Assembly: GCA_037893225.1 (NCBI GenBank)
Contig: JAZGUH010000939.1
Span: 450,309-514,308, forward strand
Length of the DNA: 64,000 bases
Source: Hippasteria phrygiana
Lineage: Eukaryota; Echinodermata; Asteroidea; Valvatida; Goniasteridae
Reading direction: 5' to 3'
This document shows, piece after piece, positions 1 to 9,505 of this stretch; the first letter of the stretch is position 1; each line of letters opens with the position of its first letter. The notes under the pieces are model-generated. The model did not search any database, was not told the origin of the DNA, and worked only from the letters and a program-made list of their open reading frames with translations. A program made the translations under genes and the position numbers.

Positions 1-1558
1 GTATGAGATGTCAGTGGTGCCCCGCTCTCTGTGTGCTGTTGATGGAACCCTGTACATCCCCACAGATAAAGCCAGTCTGATGCACGCAGTTGAAGATGCC
101 AAGGCAGAGTCCCTTGAAGTTGTCCCACAGCCTGACCTGGTGCACGAAGATCCTCCGGTTGTCCCACAGCCTGACCTGATGAAGGAAGATCCTTCAGTTC
201 TCCCACAGCCTGACCTGATGCAGGAAGATCCTGCAGTTGTCCCACAGCCTGACCTGGTGCAGGAAGATCCTTCTGTCAAAGTTCTAATAGTTGACGCCAT
301 GTGTGTGCTTCAGAGTATGAAAAAGACACCAACCACGCTGAAGCTGTCGGATCTTCAGGATGCATTCAATAAACGCATTGAAAAGATGATGGCTGGTTAT
401 GATGAGGGTCGAGTTGTGTTTGATCGATACATGGATCAGTCATTAAAGAATAAGACTCGACAGAAGAGAGCAACTACATCTGTAGAATACGAAATCCATC
501 CAGAAATGAAGCTTACCATGTCCATCAAGGAACTCCTATCTGCATCATCAACCAAGAAGAAACTGACATGTGTGTTAGGCCAGGGACTGCTTGAATATTT
601 CTCAAGGGAAAGTTCTTTTCTGCTGGTCGTCGTATATGATACCTTCATCAAGGGACATGATTTGAGGAGGCGCACACTCATGAAGAGGCTGATACCCTGA
701 TTCCTCATCAAGTCCTTGCCTCTGCTGCTAATGGTGCCTTGCGAGAAATATGTGTTTGGTCACTCGACACTGATGTCCTCCTGCTGTTAGTTGATTTAGT
801 ATCTTGTGAACGCATTGCAGCTCCCACTTCTTTGAAATTTTCAACAGGCAAGGGTACAAAGAAACGAGAAATAGATATATTCGAGCGAGTTCAAGTTATT
901 GGACATCACAAATGTCAAGGCCTCCTTGGACTACACAATTTTTCTGGTGCTGACTGGGGAAGAAAAATTTGTTGGAATCTCCAAAAAGACATGGGTCAAC
1001 GCCTACCTGAAGCTTGAGGATGATGATCCTACCATTAACTGCTTCAAGGAACTTGGTGAAGGTTCCATTCCTCCTGAGCTTATTAATGGTCAGCTTCCAG
1101 CACTGGTGAAGGCATTGGAGCATTTTATGTGCCGTGTTTACAGGTCGACAGGTCCAACAACCCTGCCATCACTCAGATGGGAACTATTTCGGTCAAAGAA
1201 CTTGGAGGGTGAGATGCTACCTCCAACTCGTGCTGCATTGCTACCTCATATCCTCCGTGCCAACTACGTCACAATGCGGGATAAATCATACCAGACAAAT
1301 TGCCATGAGCTTCCACCAATCGAAGAGAATGGATGGAATTCAAAGAATGGAGGGTATGTTCCAGTCAGGTGTCTTGCTCTCCCTGCTCCACGGGCAGTAC
1401 TTGAGCTCATCAGATGTGGCTGCAAAGCAGGTTGCAAGGGACGGTGCAGCTGCTCAAACAATCGCCTGCCTTGCACTCCTCTCTGCAAATGCTATGTTGG
1501 AGACTGTGCAAACACTATAAGGAAGGACGTCCAAAATAATGACATTGATGATGAATAG
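1..1558 (+). pseudogene. PIN/FEN-like nuclease plus cysteine-rich tail, two frameshifts, 5' partial
   Basis: The reading frame is open from the left edge, shifts near 650-690, runs on to about 955 and shifts again into a frame ending at 1558. The first part has four copies of a 13-residue acidic repeat built on VVPQPDL, encoded by a 39-bp tandem repeat at about 115-275. It is followed by a stretch with LIVDAMCVLQ, and after the first shift by SLDTDVLLLLVD. These look like the Asp-bearing strands of PIN/FEN1-type 5' nucleases (inference from motif shape). The end is a CXC-like module, CGCKAGCKGRCSCSNNRLPC followed by CKCY. Similar proteins recur as uncharacterised multicopy genes in marine invertebrates and may be mobile. 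With two frameshifts this copy is probably dead, unless the shifts are assembly errors. Confidence 0.55.
115..275 (+). repeat. 39-bp coding tandem repeat, four copies
   Basis: A 39-bp unit encoding a VVPQPDL-centred 13-residue repeat occurs four times with minor changes inside the nuclease-like pseudogene. The period is a multiple of three, so the frame is kept, as expected for a repeat that expanded while the gene was coding. Confidence 0.8.
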
Positions 1559-1900
1559 ATCACCCTAAATTTCTGAAATTACTTTATCAACACCTGTCAA
1601 CCAGAACTGTCTTTTACAAAAAATGCTGTAGATAAACTGAGAATACTAAGAAACCTACAAAATGACTCCGACACTTCGTGAATTGGACCATTAGTGGCAA
1701 TTAGCTGTAGGGTGTCTCCAAGGGGTCCAATGGTGAGGAGGGACCGTAGCTGGTGAACTGGAAATCGGTAAAAGACACTTCCGGTAGCTTGGAAAGTACA
1801 ATAAATACATCCGGTATTATTAAAAACATACAAAAAGTTTCTAACATTATACAAATTGAATACATTTTCAAAGTGAACAAAGAGCAGGAGCGGGATTCGA
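1559..1900. other. Non-coding junction segment between pseudogene and provirus
   Basis: No credible gene is seen. The last 50 bases (about 1855-1905) are a tRNA-like/SINE fragment described separately. The rest is AT-rich unique sequence that separates the decayed nuclease-like gene from the truncated capsid gene and probably belongs to whatever insertion or deletion removed the capsid gene's 5' end. Confidence 0.5.
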
Positions 1901-1905
1901 ACTCT
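1855..1905 (-). repeat. tRNA-like SINE fragment
   Basis: The stretch from GAATACATTTTCAAAGTG through AGCGGGATTCGAAC matches the left half of the palindrome at 17850-17981. The core GGGATTCGAAC is the reverse complement of a Pol III B box (GTTCGAATCC). It is a 3'-half tRNA-like scrap on the minus strand, lying directly at the broken 5' end of the capsid gene. Confidence 0.55.
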
Positions 1906-3118
1906 GACCAATATCATAGACTCGGACTCTATAGAATTCAACGTGACCGGATCGACCGAACACTACCTGGATTTGTCGCACACTCTATTGAATGTAAAGG
2001 TAAAAATTGTAAGCAAAACTGGTACTGACCTCGACGCTGATGTACCCGTCGGACCTTTCAATCTGTTCCTGCACTCCTTGTTCTCCGAGGTAGACGTCAT
2101 GCTGAACGATAAACTCGTCTCGTCATCTTCAAACACGTACGCGTACCGTGCCCTAATGGAAACCCTTTTGACCTATGGACCGGCAGCCAAGCAGTCTCAG
2201 CTGACCGCGGCCTTATTTTACAAAGACACCGCTGGGAAAATGGATGCTAACGATCCTACACTGGATGATAATTTCAACGATGGGTTGAAGAGACGGTATA
2301 AATTTACCAAAGAGAGTAAGATAATCGATCTGCTAGGACCGATTCACGGGGATATATTTTTTCAAGATAGATTTTTACTAAACGGTGTCAACCTGAAACT
2401 AAAGTTCCATCGCAGCAAGAATTCTTTCTCCCTGTTAACCCCCCTGGCCGATCAGAACTACAGAGTGAAAATCTTGGATGCTTCTCTCTACGTGAGAAAA
2501 GTCATTGTCAGCCCAACGGTGGCCTTGGCCCATGCTAAAACGCTGCAAAGTGCAACTGCGAAATACCCTCTGCGCAGAGTGGAAGTCAAAACCTTTTCCA
2601 TTCCACAGGGAAATCAGTCATTTACCCGAGAAAACCTATTCTTGGTTCAGATACCCAAACGCGTGGTGATCGGAATGGTGGACAATGCGGCTTACAACGG
2701 TGAATACAACAAGAACCCTTTCAATTTCAAGCATTACGGTTTAAATTTCCTTGGACTGTACGTGGACAACGAGCAGACACCGTGGCGGCCTCTCCAGCCT
2801 AAATTTTCCGGGAAAGATGGCACGTACATGATGGCGTATCAAACTTTGTACTCTGGTATAAATACACTCTACCAGGACATAGGCAATCAGATTAACAGAG
2901 AGGATTACGAGGCAGGGTACTCCCTCTATGCATTTAATCTGTCGCCCGATATGTCATGCGGATCTCATTTTAACCTGGTAAAGCGCAGTAACTTGCGTAT
3001 GGAGCTTCAGTTTGCCACGGCACTACCAACAACCGTCAACGTGCTGGTATACAGTGAATTTGAGAGTATCCTAGAAGTGGACGGGAGCCGGAATATTCTG
3101 ATTGATTACTCCAACTGA
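1904..3118 (+). CDS. Polinton/adintovirus-type double-jelly-roll major capsid protein, 5' truncated
   Basis: About 400 codons are open to a stop at 3118. The visible protein starts within the segment ending in DSDSIEFNVTG and continues STEHYLDL, then ADVPVGPFNLFLHSLFSEVD. I recognise this pattern from Polinton major capsid proteins and from the F54H12.2-like proteins of invertebrate genomes. It would form the trimeric hexon of an icosahedral virion. Family members are usually 50-80 residues longer at the N-terminus, and that part is missing here: upstream the frame runs into the tRNA-like fragment at 1855-1905 with no good ATG. The protease gene follows 8 bases downstream on the same strand, matching the usual linkage of capsid-side genes. 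The body has no stop or frameshift, so truncation is the only visible damage. Confidence 0.8.
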   Translation: MTNIIDSDSIEFNVTGSTEHYLDLSHTLLNVKVKIVSKTGTDLDADVPVGPFNLFLHSLFSEVDVMLNDKLVSSSSNTYAYRALMETLLTYGPAAKQSQLTAALFYKDTAGKMDANDPTLDDNFNDGLKRRYKFTKESKIIDLLGPIHGDIFFQDRFLLNGVNLKLKFHRSKNSFSLLTPLADQNYRVKILDASLYVRKVIVSPTVALAHAKTLQSATAKYPLRRVEVKTFSIPQGNQSFTRENLFLVQIPKRVVIGMVDNAAYNGEYNKNPFNFKHYGLNFLGLYVDNEQTPWRPLQPKFSGKDGTYMMAYQTLYSGINTLYQDIGNQINREDYEAGYSLYAFNLSPDMSCGSHFNLVKRSNLRMELQFATALPTTVNVLVYSEFESILEVDGSRNILIDYSN

Positions 3119-3126
3119 ATGACTAG

Positions 3127-3645
3127 ATGGATAGCGTACAACTTTTAAAAGTACTCAAGAAGGATAATTTTACTCGACGCTACTTGGGCGGTGTATTTCC
3201 AGCGGATAGGTTACCCCCAGTTACTAATTACCCCAGCGTGTATATCGTTAACAGCGATAGGAACAATGAACCGGGCACTCACTGGCTGGCTGTGTACTTC
3301 ACTCAAGACAGACGAGCCGAATTCTTTGATTCTTATACGGGCTACCCCCTGATGCCTACGGACATTATTTTGTACATTTTTTTAGAAAAGAACAGTGTAC
3401 ATTCTGTTCATAATATGATTCGTTTGCAGTCTTTGAATACTGTAGTGTGTGGACATCACTGCCTTTTTTACTTGATGCATAGGTGTAGAGATATCTCAAT
3501 GCATGTTATTGTATCCGTGTTTTCGGAAGACTATTTAATCAACGATGTTCTCGTGCAAGATTTTATAGAGGAGAAATATGACGTGGCTGAACCAGTTTCG
3601 GACTTAGAATTGATTTGTCGTCAGATTTGTGTTAAACAAAAATAA
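3127..3645 (+). CDS. Adenain-type cysteine protease (maturation protease)
   Basis: 172 residues, intact. The order of catalytic residues matches the adenovirus/Polinton C5 protease: His52 in PGTHWLAVYF, Asp68 in EFFDSYTGYP, Gln101 in RLQSLN, and Cys108 in VVCGHHCLFYLMH. In the family this enzyme cleaves capsid and core precursor proteins during virion maturation. The ATG at 3127 lies 8 bases after the capsid stop and leaves the normal distance to the catalytic His. The length is slightly short of the usual 180-220 residues but includes every catalytic position. All catalytic residues are kept, so the gene may be recent or under selection. Confidence 0.88.
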   Translation: MDSVQLLKVLKKDNFTRRYLGGVFPADRLPPVTNYPSVYIVNSDRNNEPGTHWLAVYFTQDRRAEFFDSYTGYPLMPTDIILYIFLEKNSVHSVHNMIRLQSLNTVVCGHHCLFYLMHRCRDISMHVIVSVFSEDYLINDVLVQDFIEEKYDVAEPVSDLELICRQICVKQK

Positions 3646-4444
3646 TGAATTAAGTTTTCAAGAGTGTTAGTTAAAAGAAAAATAGAATAGTCAATTATGA
3701 TTTAACAAAAACAAACAAACAAACAAACAAACAAACAAACAAACAAAACGAAAAAAAAAAAATGAAAAAGAGAAATAGTCAAAGATGATTTAACAGAAAA
3801 AAGTAGTATTAGTTAACTGTGGTTTAAGAAGTTTGAGAAAACCGTTGTTTACTCTTAAGATTTAGTTAAATACATGTACAGATAAAAAGGTTAGAATTAG
3901 ACATTGTGAACGCATGATAACAAACCATGGAAACTTTTTTCTATTTTCACATCACTGTATATAAATGATTTATTGCGTACTTCAATAATACAACACATTA
4001 TTATTTACAAATATTTTTTTCTTGCTTGTACGTTATTTTATGCCGTTTCTTTTAAAAGTTACTCTTACATATGGGAATATTGAAGCGAACCAATTAAATA
4101 TAGAATAAAAACCCGTTGATAAAAAAAAAAATACATTAATTAACAAAACAAAATTACACTTAGAATCACATCAATCATTGATTATACATAGGATGATGAC
4201 GAAAGCCAAGCTACCGTCAATTAGTTATTACATATTATTATATGCTTTCCTGGTGTAAGCGTTTTCTGGGTCTCAATAGAGTAGAAATAACCCTAGCTCG
4301 CCCTCGAGCTCCAATCGGTGTACGAGGTGAAACCATAGTGGGAGGGTCTGGTAACAACCGTTTTTCAACAGAGCCAGATTGTTTATATTTCCGGACAACA
4401 CTACGTCGTGCTTCATTACCAATGATACTTTCAGGAGCATTGGA
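3646..4444. other. AT-rich convergent intergenic region with (CAAA)n
   Basis: This lies between the + strand capsid/protease pair and the - strand gene block. It contains an (ACAA)n microsatellite at about 3709-3748 and A-rich stretches that could supply poly(A) signals for both sides. A 76-codon ORF on + (4242-4472) overlaps the end of the opposite gene and has no recognised features, so I do not call it. Confidence 0.6.
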
Positions 4445-5011
4445 TTATGCCAACCCCCGTGTAAAATACTGAAATCCTAAGGGGGTGAAGCCTTTCTTAC
4501 TTCTTAAGGCGTCATTTACAAGATCGATAATATTTGAACCTTTTACAACATTTCCCTCATACACAAGTTCACCATTTTTGTTCCAAGTCATGACGTCATT
4601 ATTTTTCAACTGATCTACCAATATTTTAGCTTTGCGCTGCAGTGTTTTTGGTACGCTAGAGAGAATTTGCGGTGTTAGGTCATCCTCTGTGGATGGTGTT
4701 GGCTTCCCCGTCTGTTGTCCCGTAGCATCCAGCGGTGCATCGTCTCCCTGTATTCCCCGGCCGCTCGTTCCACCGGATCTAGGCATTGACATGGTAACGG
4801 ACATGGGTTCGGTTTTGCGGGCATGATCGTATTGAAGATACTGCTGTAATGTTTGCTGATACAGAGCCACCTTGTCGTCATCCGGAAGGTCTGTCCTAAC
4901 CAAAATATTGTTCATGTCTTCTTCCAGTCTTTGCAGCTTGGTCTGAGTAGCGTTACGCGTGAGAAGAACATTTTGTATGGCCCTAGTCACCTGATCGGTA
5001 TATAGGAGCAT
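4445..5011 (-). CDS. Provirus protein of unknown function, possible minor virion protein
   Basis: 188 residues, intact. The N-terminal third looks helical and coiled-coil prone (QTKLQRLEEDMNNIL). The middle is Gly/Ser/Pro/Thr-rich and likely disordered. The C-terminal third is compact and ends KGFTPLGFQYFTRGL. It lies between the capsid/protease pair and the pX-like gene, on the same strand as the ATPase and PolB. I have no named family for it. Its place among virion genes suggests a structural or core role (inference). The ATG at 5011 is the first in frame, and the next gene upstream ends 28 bases away. Confidence 0.6.
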   Translation of the reverse strand: MLLYTDQVTRAIQNVLLTRNATQTKLQRLEEDMNNILVRTDLPDDDKVALYQQTLQQYLQYDHARKTEPMSVTMSMPRSGGTSGRGIQGDDAPLDATGQQTGKPTPSTEDDLTPQILSSVPKTLQRKAKILVDQLKNNDVMTWNKNGELVYEGNVVKGSNIIDLVNDALRSKKGFTPLGFQYFTRGLA

Positions 5012-5038
5012 TAATCATTGTTTTTCTGGCGTAGCGCA

Positions 5039-5386
5039 TTACTTGGGAAACAGGAGACCTCCGAGAGTGCTTAAAATAGGGGCTAACAGCGGCCCCAGAA
5101 ATCCACCTTTCTGAACCAACAGTCGTTTACGTGTCGAGTAAGAAGTCTTCTTATCAGCCAGAGCTCTTAGATGTTTCTTGTGTCGTGCCAGTTTTTTCTT
5201 CTGACTCGGCGTTAGTGGTACACAGCCTTTTAATACGTTTAGGGCGCATTCACAAAGGCATGTCATGAGTTCTTTGTCCGCGTGCTGAAGAATGACTTTC
5301 CTTCTCCGGGGTGTTGATTTACTCAACACGTGCAGCGTGTGGGCATTGTCCTTCAGCCGTCGAGTCATGATGATGAATGAATGCAA
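5039..5386 (-). CDS. Small basic protein resembling adenovirus pX/mu-type core protein
   Basis: Up to 115 residues. The body is rich in Lys and Arg (TPRRRKVILQHADKELMTC, then SQKKKLARHKKHLRALADKK). The C-terminus is a hydrophobic, glycine-bearing tail, LLVQKGGFLGPLLAPILSTL. A basic body followed by a GGFL-type hydrophobic tail resembles the precursor of adenoviral pX and the equivalent small protein of Polintons/adintoviruses, which condenses DNA or perturbs membranes. A start at internal Met7 (5368) is as likely as the first ATG. The gene sits between the unknown 188-residue protein and the ATPase on the same strand, which supports a virion role. Function is inferred from resemblance only. 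Confidence 0.6.
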   Translation of the reverse strand: MHSFIIMTRRLKDNAHTLHVLSKSTPRRRKVILQHADKELMTCLCECALNVLKGCVPLTPSQKKKLARHKKHLRALADKKTSYSTRKRLLVQKGGFLGPLLAPILSTLGGLLFPK

Positions 5387-5402
5387 TTAGCATAGAGCGG
5401 TC

Positions 5403-6032
5403 CTATTTAGGCACATAGGCGTAAATTGGTTGATCGGGGAAAATGTTTGTTCTCAGACGGTGTTCTTCCGGACAGTTCGGTTTGAGGTCAACAAAGAGGT
5501 ACGAATAGGGTTGACTGGTGGCATCCGCGTAGGCCTCGACCATGAATTTAGTCTGTCCGGGGTACATCTGTTTGGCCAAGTTTACAATCTGGGACCGGTC
5601 ACGGGGGTTCTTGAACAGCACGATATAGTGGCAATTCAGGCTAATCGTTCTGCTTTCTTTAGATTGGTGGAATAAATTCTGCACTATATTGATCACGGAT
5701 AAATTACGATGGTGCGATCCTTGAGTAAACAGTTTTGTGACTTGGGGATCACGTCCACATTCTAGCATTAAATCGTCCAAAATCACTAGATTTCTGTACT
5801 TCGGGTCTGTGAGTTCCGTCCAATCCTCAGGCAACCCCTCCACAAACTGAACATCAGGTAGATCGCGAGACAGTTCCTCGTAAGCCGGCTGATACCACCA
5901 CAAAATTCTCTCAGGCGGTTCAATAAACACATGTTGACGATGCCTTATTAATTTACTGACCCATTGAGTTTTACCACAGCTCGTTGGGCCTGCCACGCAA
6001 AATGTTGCAGGATGCTGAAGTTTCGTGCCCAT
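5403..6032 (-). CDS. Genome-packaging ATPase of the Polinton/adintovirus type
   Basis: 209 residues, intact. A Walker A loop lies at residues 15-22 (GPTSCGKT) and Walker B at about 82-87 (LVILDD), followed by a conserved block, FTQGSHHRNLSVINIVQNLF. This is the compact P-loop ATPase of the A32/FtsK-HerA group that drives DNA into the capsid. The start ATG at 6032 places the P-loop 14 residues in, as is usual for Polinton ATPases. It follows the PolB and small membrane-protein genes on the same strand and precedes the pX-like gene by 16 bases. No damage is visible. Confidence 0.85.
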   Translation of the reverse strand: MGTKLQHPATFCVAGPTSCGKTQWVSKLIRHRQHVFIEPPERILWWYQPAYEELSRDLPDVQFVEGLPEDWTELTDPKYRNLVILDDLMLECGRDPQVTKLFTQGSHHRNLSVINIVQNLFHQSKESRTISLNCHYIVLFKNPRDRSQIVNLAKQMYPGQTKFMVEAYADATSQPYSYLFVDLKPNCPEEHRLRTNIFPDQPIYAYVPK

Positions 6033-6108
6033 GAGGTAAAGTGACTTAACATAAGAAATCTAAATAACTAATAACATGTATGACGTCATATTATGGAGCA
6101 AAACAAAA

Positions 6109-6342
6109 TTATACAATATCGTACAAAGTATTATTGTCATTCCTTAAATTCGATACAATGGTATTTAAACTATCCAACAATTCATCCCTTTCAAAACTGG
6201 ATAATTCACTTCCAAACACAATCAAAGAAATAATAATAATACATGTCAAGATTATCGGTATCATCGAGCGTCGTAATGACAGAGTAGAGGAAGGTGTGTC
6301 TGCCATGACGACCAAGGATAAAATGAGAACAGTACGGCCCAA
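6109..6342 (-). CDS. Small single-pass membrane protein
   Basis: 77 residues. One strong hydrophobic segment at residues 27-43 (MIPIILTCIIIISLIVF) is preceded by two arginines, and a polar tail follows. It lies between PolB and the ATPase on the same strand. Small transmembrane ORFs occur in many Polinton/adintovirus genomes, but this one has no family I can name. It could serve in membrane penetration or budding (speculative). Confidence 0.5.
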   Translation of the reverse strand: MGRTVLILSLVVMADTPSSTLSLRRSMIPIILTCIIIISLIVFGSELSSFERDELLDSLNTIVSNLRNDNNTLYDIV

Positions 6343-6351
6343 CCTTATACT

Positions 6352-9300
6352 TTATGATCGGTGATAGCCGTACGGTACGGTATTATAATCATCAAGAATC
6401 ACTCGTTTGTTGTAAACAACCTTGTAGTCTTTAGAGAGGGATTTTGTTTTGATCTTTTTAGTCTTTGGTTCCCTGGTAATTTGGTATTGGTTGGTTACTG
6501 TTATTGGTGATGCATCTACATTTTGTACCATGTGTACCACCGACTCGTAGTTTATCTGTTGCGCATTCTTGAAGTTGAGCGTGAACCCTCTGACTTTACA
6601 ACATGTTTTACCGGTATCTAACTTGTAGGCGTAATTCTTAGGCCCCCCTGAAACAAAACTCTGAATGTGATCTCCATCCTTGTTGTTTATTTCATTCGTT
6701 AGCTCTCCCAGGTAGTCACCCAAAGGGGGGTTATACAGCCCTGGTCTGTCGACATAGATCACGCTATCTGTATCGTAATATAGAACTCTGTCCTGTAGCA
6801 TTTCTAGTACAGAGTACAATTTCAGTCTAGCGTGGGCGTTGGTAAACGCAGCAATAACTACGTTTGTTCTAGGATTAGGAGCTACAAATTCTTCGTCATC
6901 AGAAAATTTCACTTCTGCAATTTCGTCGTTGAAAAATTGCACGCTATTTACAACCTTGTCGTCTGAATACAGAAGTTCGTAAAGCCGAGATGGCTCGGTA
7001 ATCACTTCGGTTTTAGGCATGTTAACTCTCTGACCGAACTTCCCCCAGAAACTATTCAGCATCAACTTGGCTAGCGCTCTAAGTCCGGGGTTCTTTACAA
7101 GTTTTTCACGATCGAGCAAAATTCCCTCTTTTCTTTCATATTCACAAATATAATTTTGAATATCTTCTTCCGTTTTACACCACTGGGGTATTCCCGAACT
7201 TTCCTGTTTAATCTTCAGAAACGTGTTTATGTATTCTGAGAATAGGCCACCCGATTTAGTGACTGGGTCGTACAGTTCTCGTCTTTCAAAGTGCCACACA
7301 GCATCTATCTGCTGGATGACGTAACCTAACGCAACCGCCTTCTCTACTTCGAGCGTGACGTACGTTCACTTAGAGCCCTATCTTCATCACTATGGCGACA
7401 AGGAGTCTTTTGTTCAGTTTCAGCACAAGTACGACATAAGGGAAACATAAATTTTCCTACGGCTCTACAGGGGAGAACAGGATGGTACAGCGAGGTTCGA
7501 GGAAGTACTGTGCATATAATTAACCCATAATACTGCGATATGTCCTGGAAATTGTCGGTTATGATTTTAGGATGCCCCACAGGATAAGAACAGTATTTAT
7601 TGGTATACGGATACAGAGAACAGAAATCCACATACTGGATTTTTTCACCCCCGCTAACCTCATAAAATAATCGAGTTGCGTTTGTTCGCCCACCATAGAA
7701 CGCATCCCTATGGTTAAGCTCACTCAAAGTTTGATCTGTTATTCCTTCTGCTAAGGATTTACGAACGTCTCTCGTGAAAGACGCATCAAGCTTATCCCAT
7801 TCACATTCCCACATTTCTACAAATGCAAGCCTCGTCTGTTTTTGGATGAAGGCTTTCTTTTCCATGGTCCTAGTGTATAATTCGTGCATTGGAATTTGGT
7901 ACAGGGGGTGAATTGTGTCAGGATGATAACACGAAGAGCACCCGTGAAACCAACACCCGTTCATCTCATATACAGAGCTCCCTTCCTCACTGTATCCGTC
8001 CATCTTGTATTTTCCTATTTTCAGTTCACCCCCGTTACGAGCATGCAAAATGTGCACCCTCTCCATACGACTCATCCAATTCAACCACATGATTGCCTTC
8101 TGGGATTGTTTATCCGACGCCTTATAACCATTCGGAGGTAGAACTGCGATTGTATTTCTTTTCAGGAAGTTTCTGCGGAATATCAGATTACATGCAGCAG
8201 CTATTGTGATTGATTGTTTGAACGGGTCAACCCCCGGATCCCTAGGCCCTGTCGAAGATACCTGCATAAACAACTTACGAAACTGTATGCAACATCGCCT
8301 CAAAATGTCAACATCGCTTACGCAATACGAAAGTAATTCCTCTTGTAAATCAAAAGGTTCATTCTTCTCTTTTTGATCCCCATACCACGTATTGAATTCT
8401 TTTCTTCTCCCCTCTGACATTGAATCGGGGTCGTAGTAACTTTCGGCAGGGATTGGTCCTTCGTAGAATTGATTGGCCCGCGTGTTGAAGTGATGAGGGA
8501 AGAATCCCTTTTTCATTTCGTCTAGCCCAAAAGTAGCAGGTAACTTCGACAGAGCCATGGGTAGGAAATTTAGCGAGTCTATGATCCTGCGGTTGTATTG
8601 AGGAATATCTATCGACATGACCTTCGCACCACTGTACACAACAGAAGGGATACATGCGTTTTCAAACAAAAACTCCAGCAGAAAGTATGAATCATAACCC
8701 TTGGCATTATGTGCAATAGCGATAGAATGGTCTGTATCGGGCGACTGAAATAACCACTCGCAAAACTGACTTTGAGTTTTGTCCCCCTTGAACACTACAC
8801 GCTTTGTACAAAATGGACACCTGTAATCATCGGGCTTTCCCGAACAAATTTCACATACCATTTCTGCTACGCATAAGTTTGGAACGTGAGTACCACCATC
8901 TTGAGTACATTCAAAGTAAAAAAATATGTACTTCAGCAGCTGCTTTGCTTTCTTTTTCTTTTTGTTTTTTCTTTGATTTAACCTCATCTTCACATGCTAC
9001 TGACTCTTCTACAACAGCGGCGTCCATACACAAGAGATCTTCTACAGATTCATTTGTATGAAACGAGGAGTGCATGCCTGACTTCTTATCCATTTTATCA
9101 ATGACCTTTATATAACACTTATGATTGAAAGACACAATTTCATTACAGGTGGGGCAGAATTTCTTGGTACAAGAATGCTTTCCGCGCTTGGCAGTAAAGG
9201 CGGTACTCACGTAAGCATCACAAACGCTACATCTGTAAAATGACTGACACACGGTATTTTTACCTATCATCCTAGTTTTATGGTTATTGTAACACGTGGC

Positions 9301-9503
9301 ATCTTTGAAATTACGATTACACTCGGGACAGTGTACCCATGTATCTATTTGGCCAGTCTTGCACCCCACAGAGTAGCATAATTTACATGCGATATTGCAA
9401 ACGTGATTCGTTCGTGCATTATTATACCCCTTCAGACACACTTCGCAGAAATTACTACGATTCAAGAACCCTGCCATGGATCTGATTACATCGTAATGCC
9501 CCC
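6352..9503 (-). pseudogene. Protein-primed DNA polymerase B, middle and C-terminal part (broken)
   Basis: Reading from 9503 downward: a Cys/His-rich zinc-binding region beginning FCEVCLKGYNN; an ExoI region in which the first catalytic Asp of the DxE motif appears as Tyr (FFYFECTQDGG); ExoII HNAKGYDSYFLLEFL; polymerase motif A DFCSLYP; motif B LNSFWGKFGQR; and motif C YYDTDSVIYVD. These identify a Polinton-type protein-primed PolB, which replicates the linear genome from a terminal protein. There are two frameshifts, one in an A-rich run near 8920-8990 and one near 7355-7370. The upstream part of the gene is displaced to 22496-23684 by a 13-kb transposon. The gene cannot make a full polymerase as it stands. 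Confidence 0.88.
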
Positions 9504-9505
9504 TA

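Noticed and set aside
899..1123. Minus-strand ORFs opposite the nuclease-like gene
   Set aside because: Antisense shadows without independent support.
4242..4472. 76-codon + ORF
   Set aside because: It overlaps the end of the opposite provirus gene and shows no recognisable pattern.
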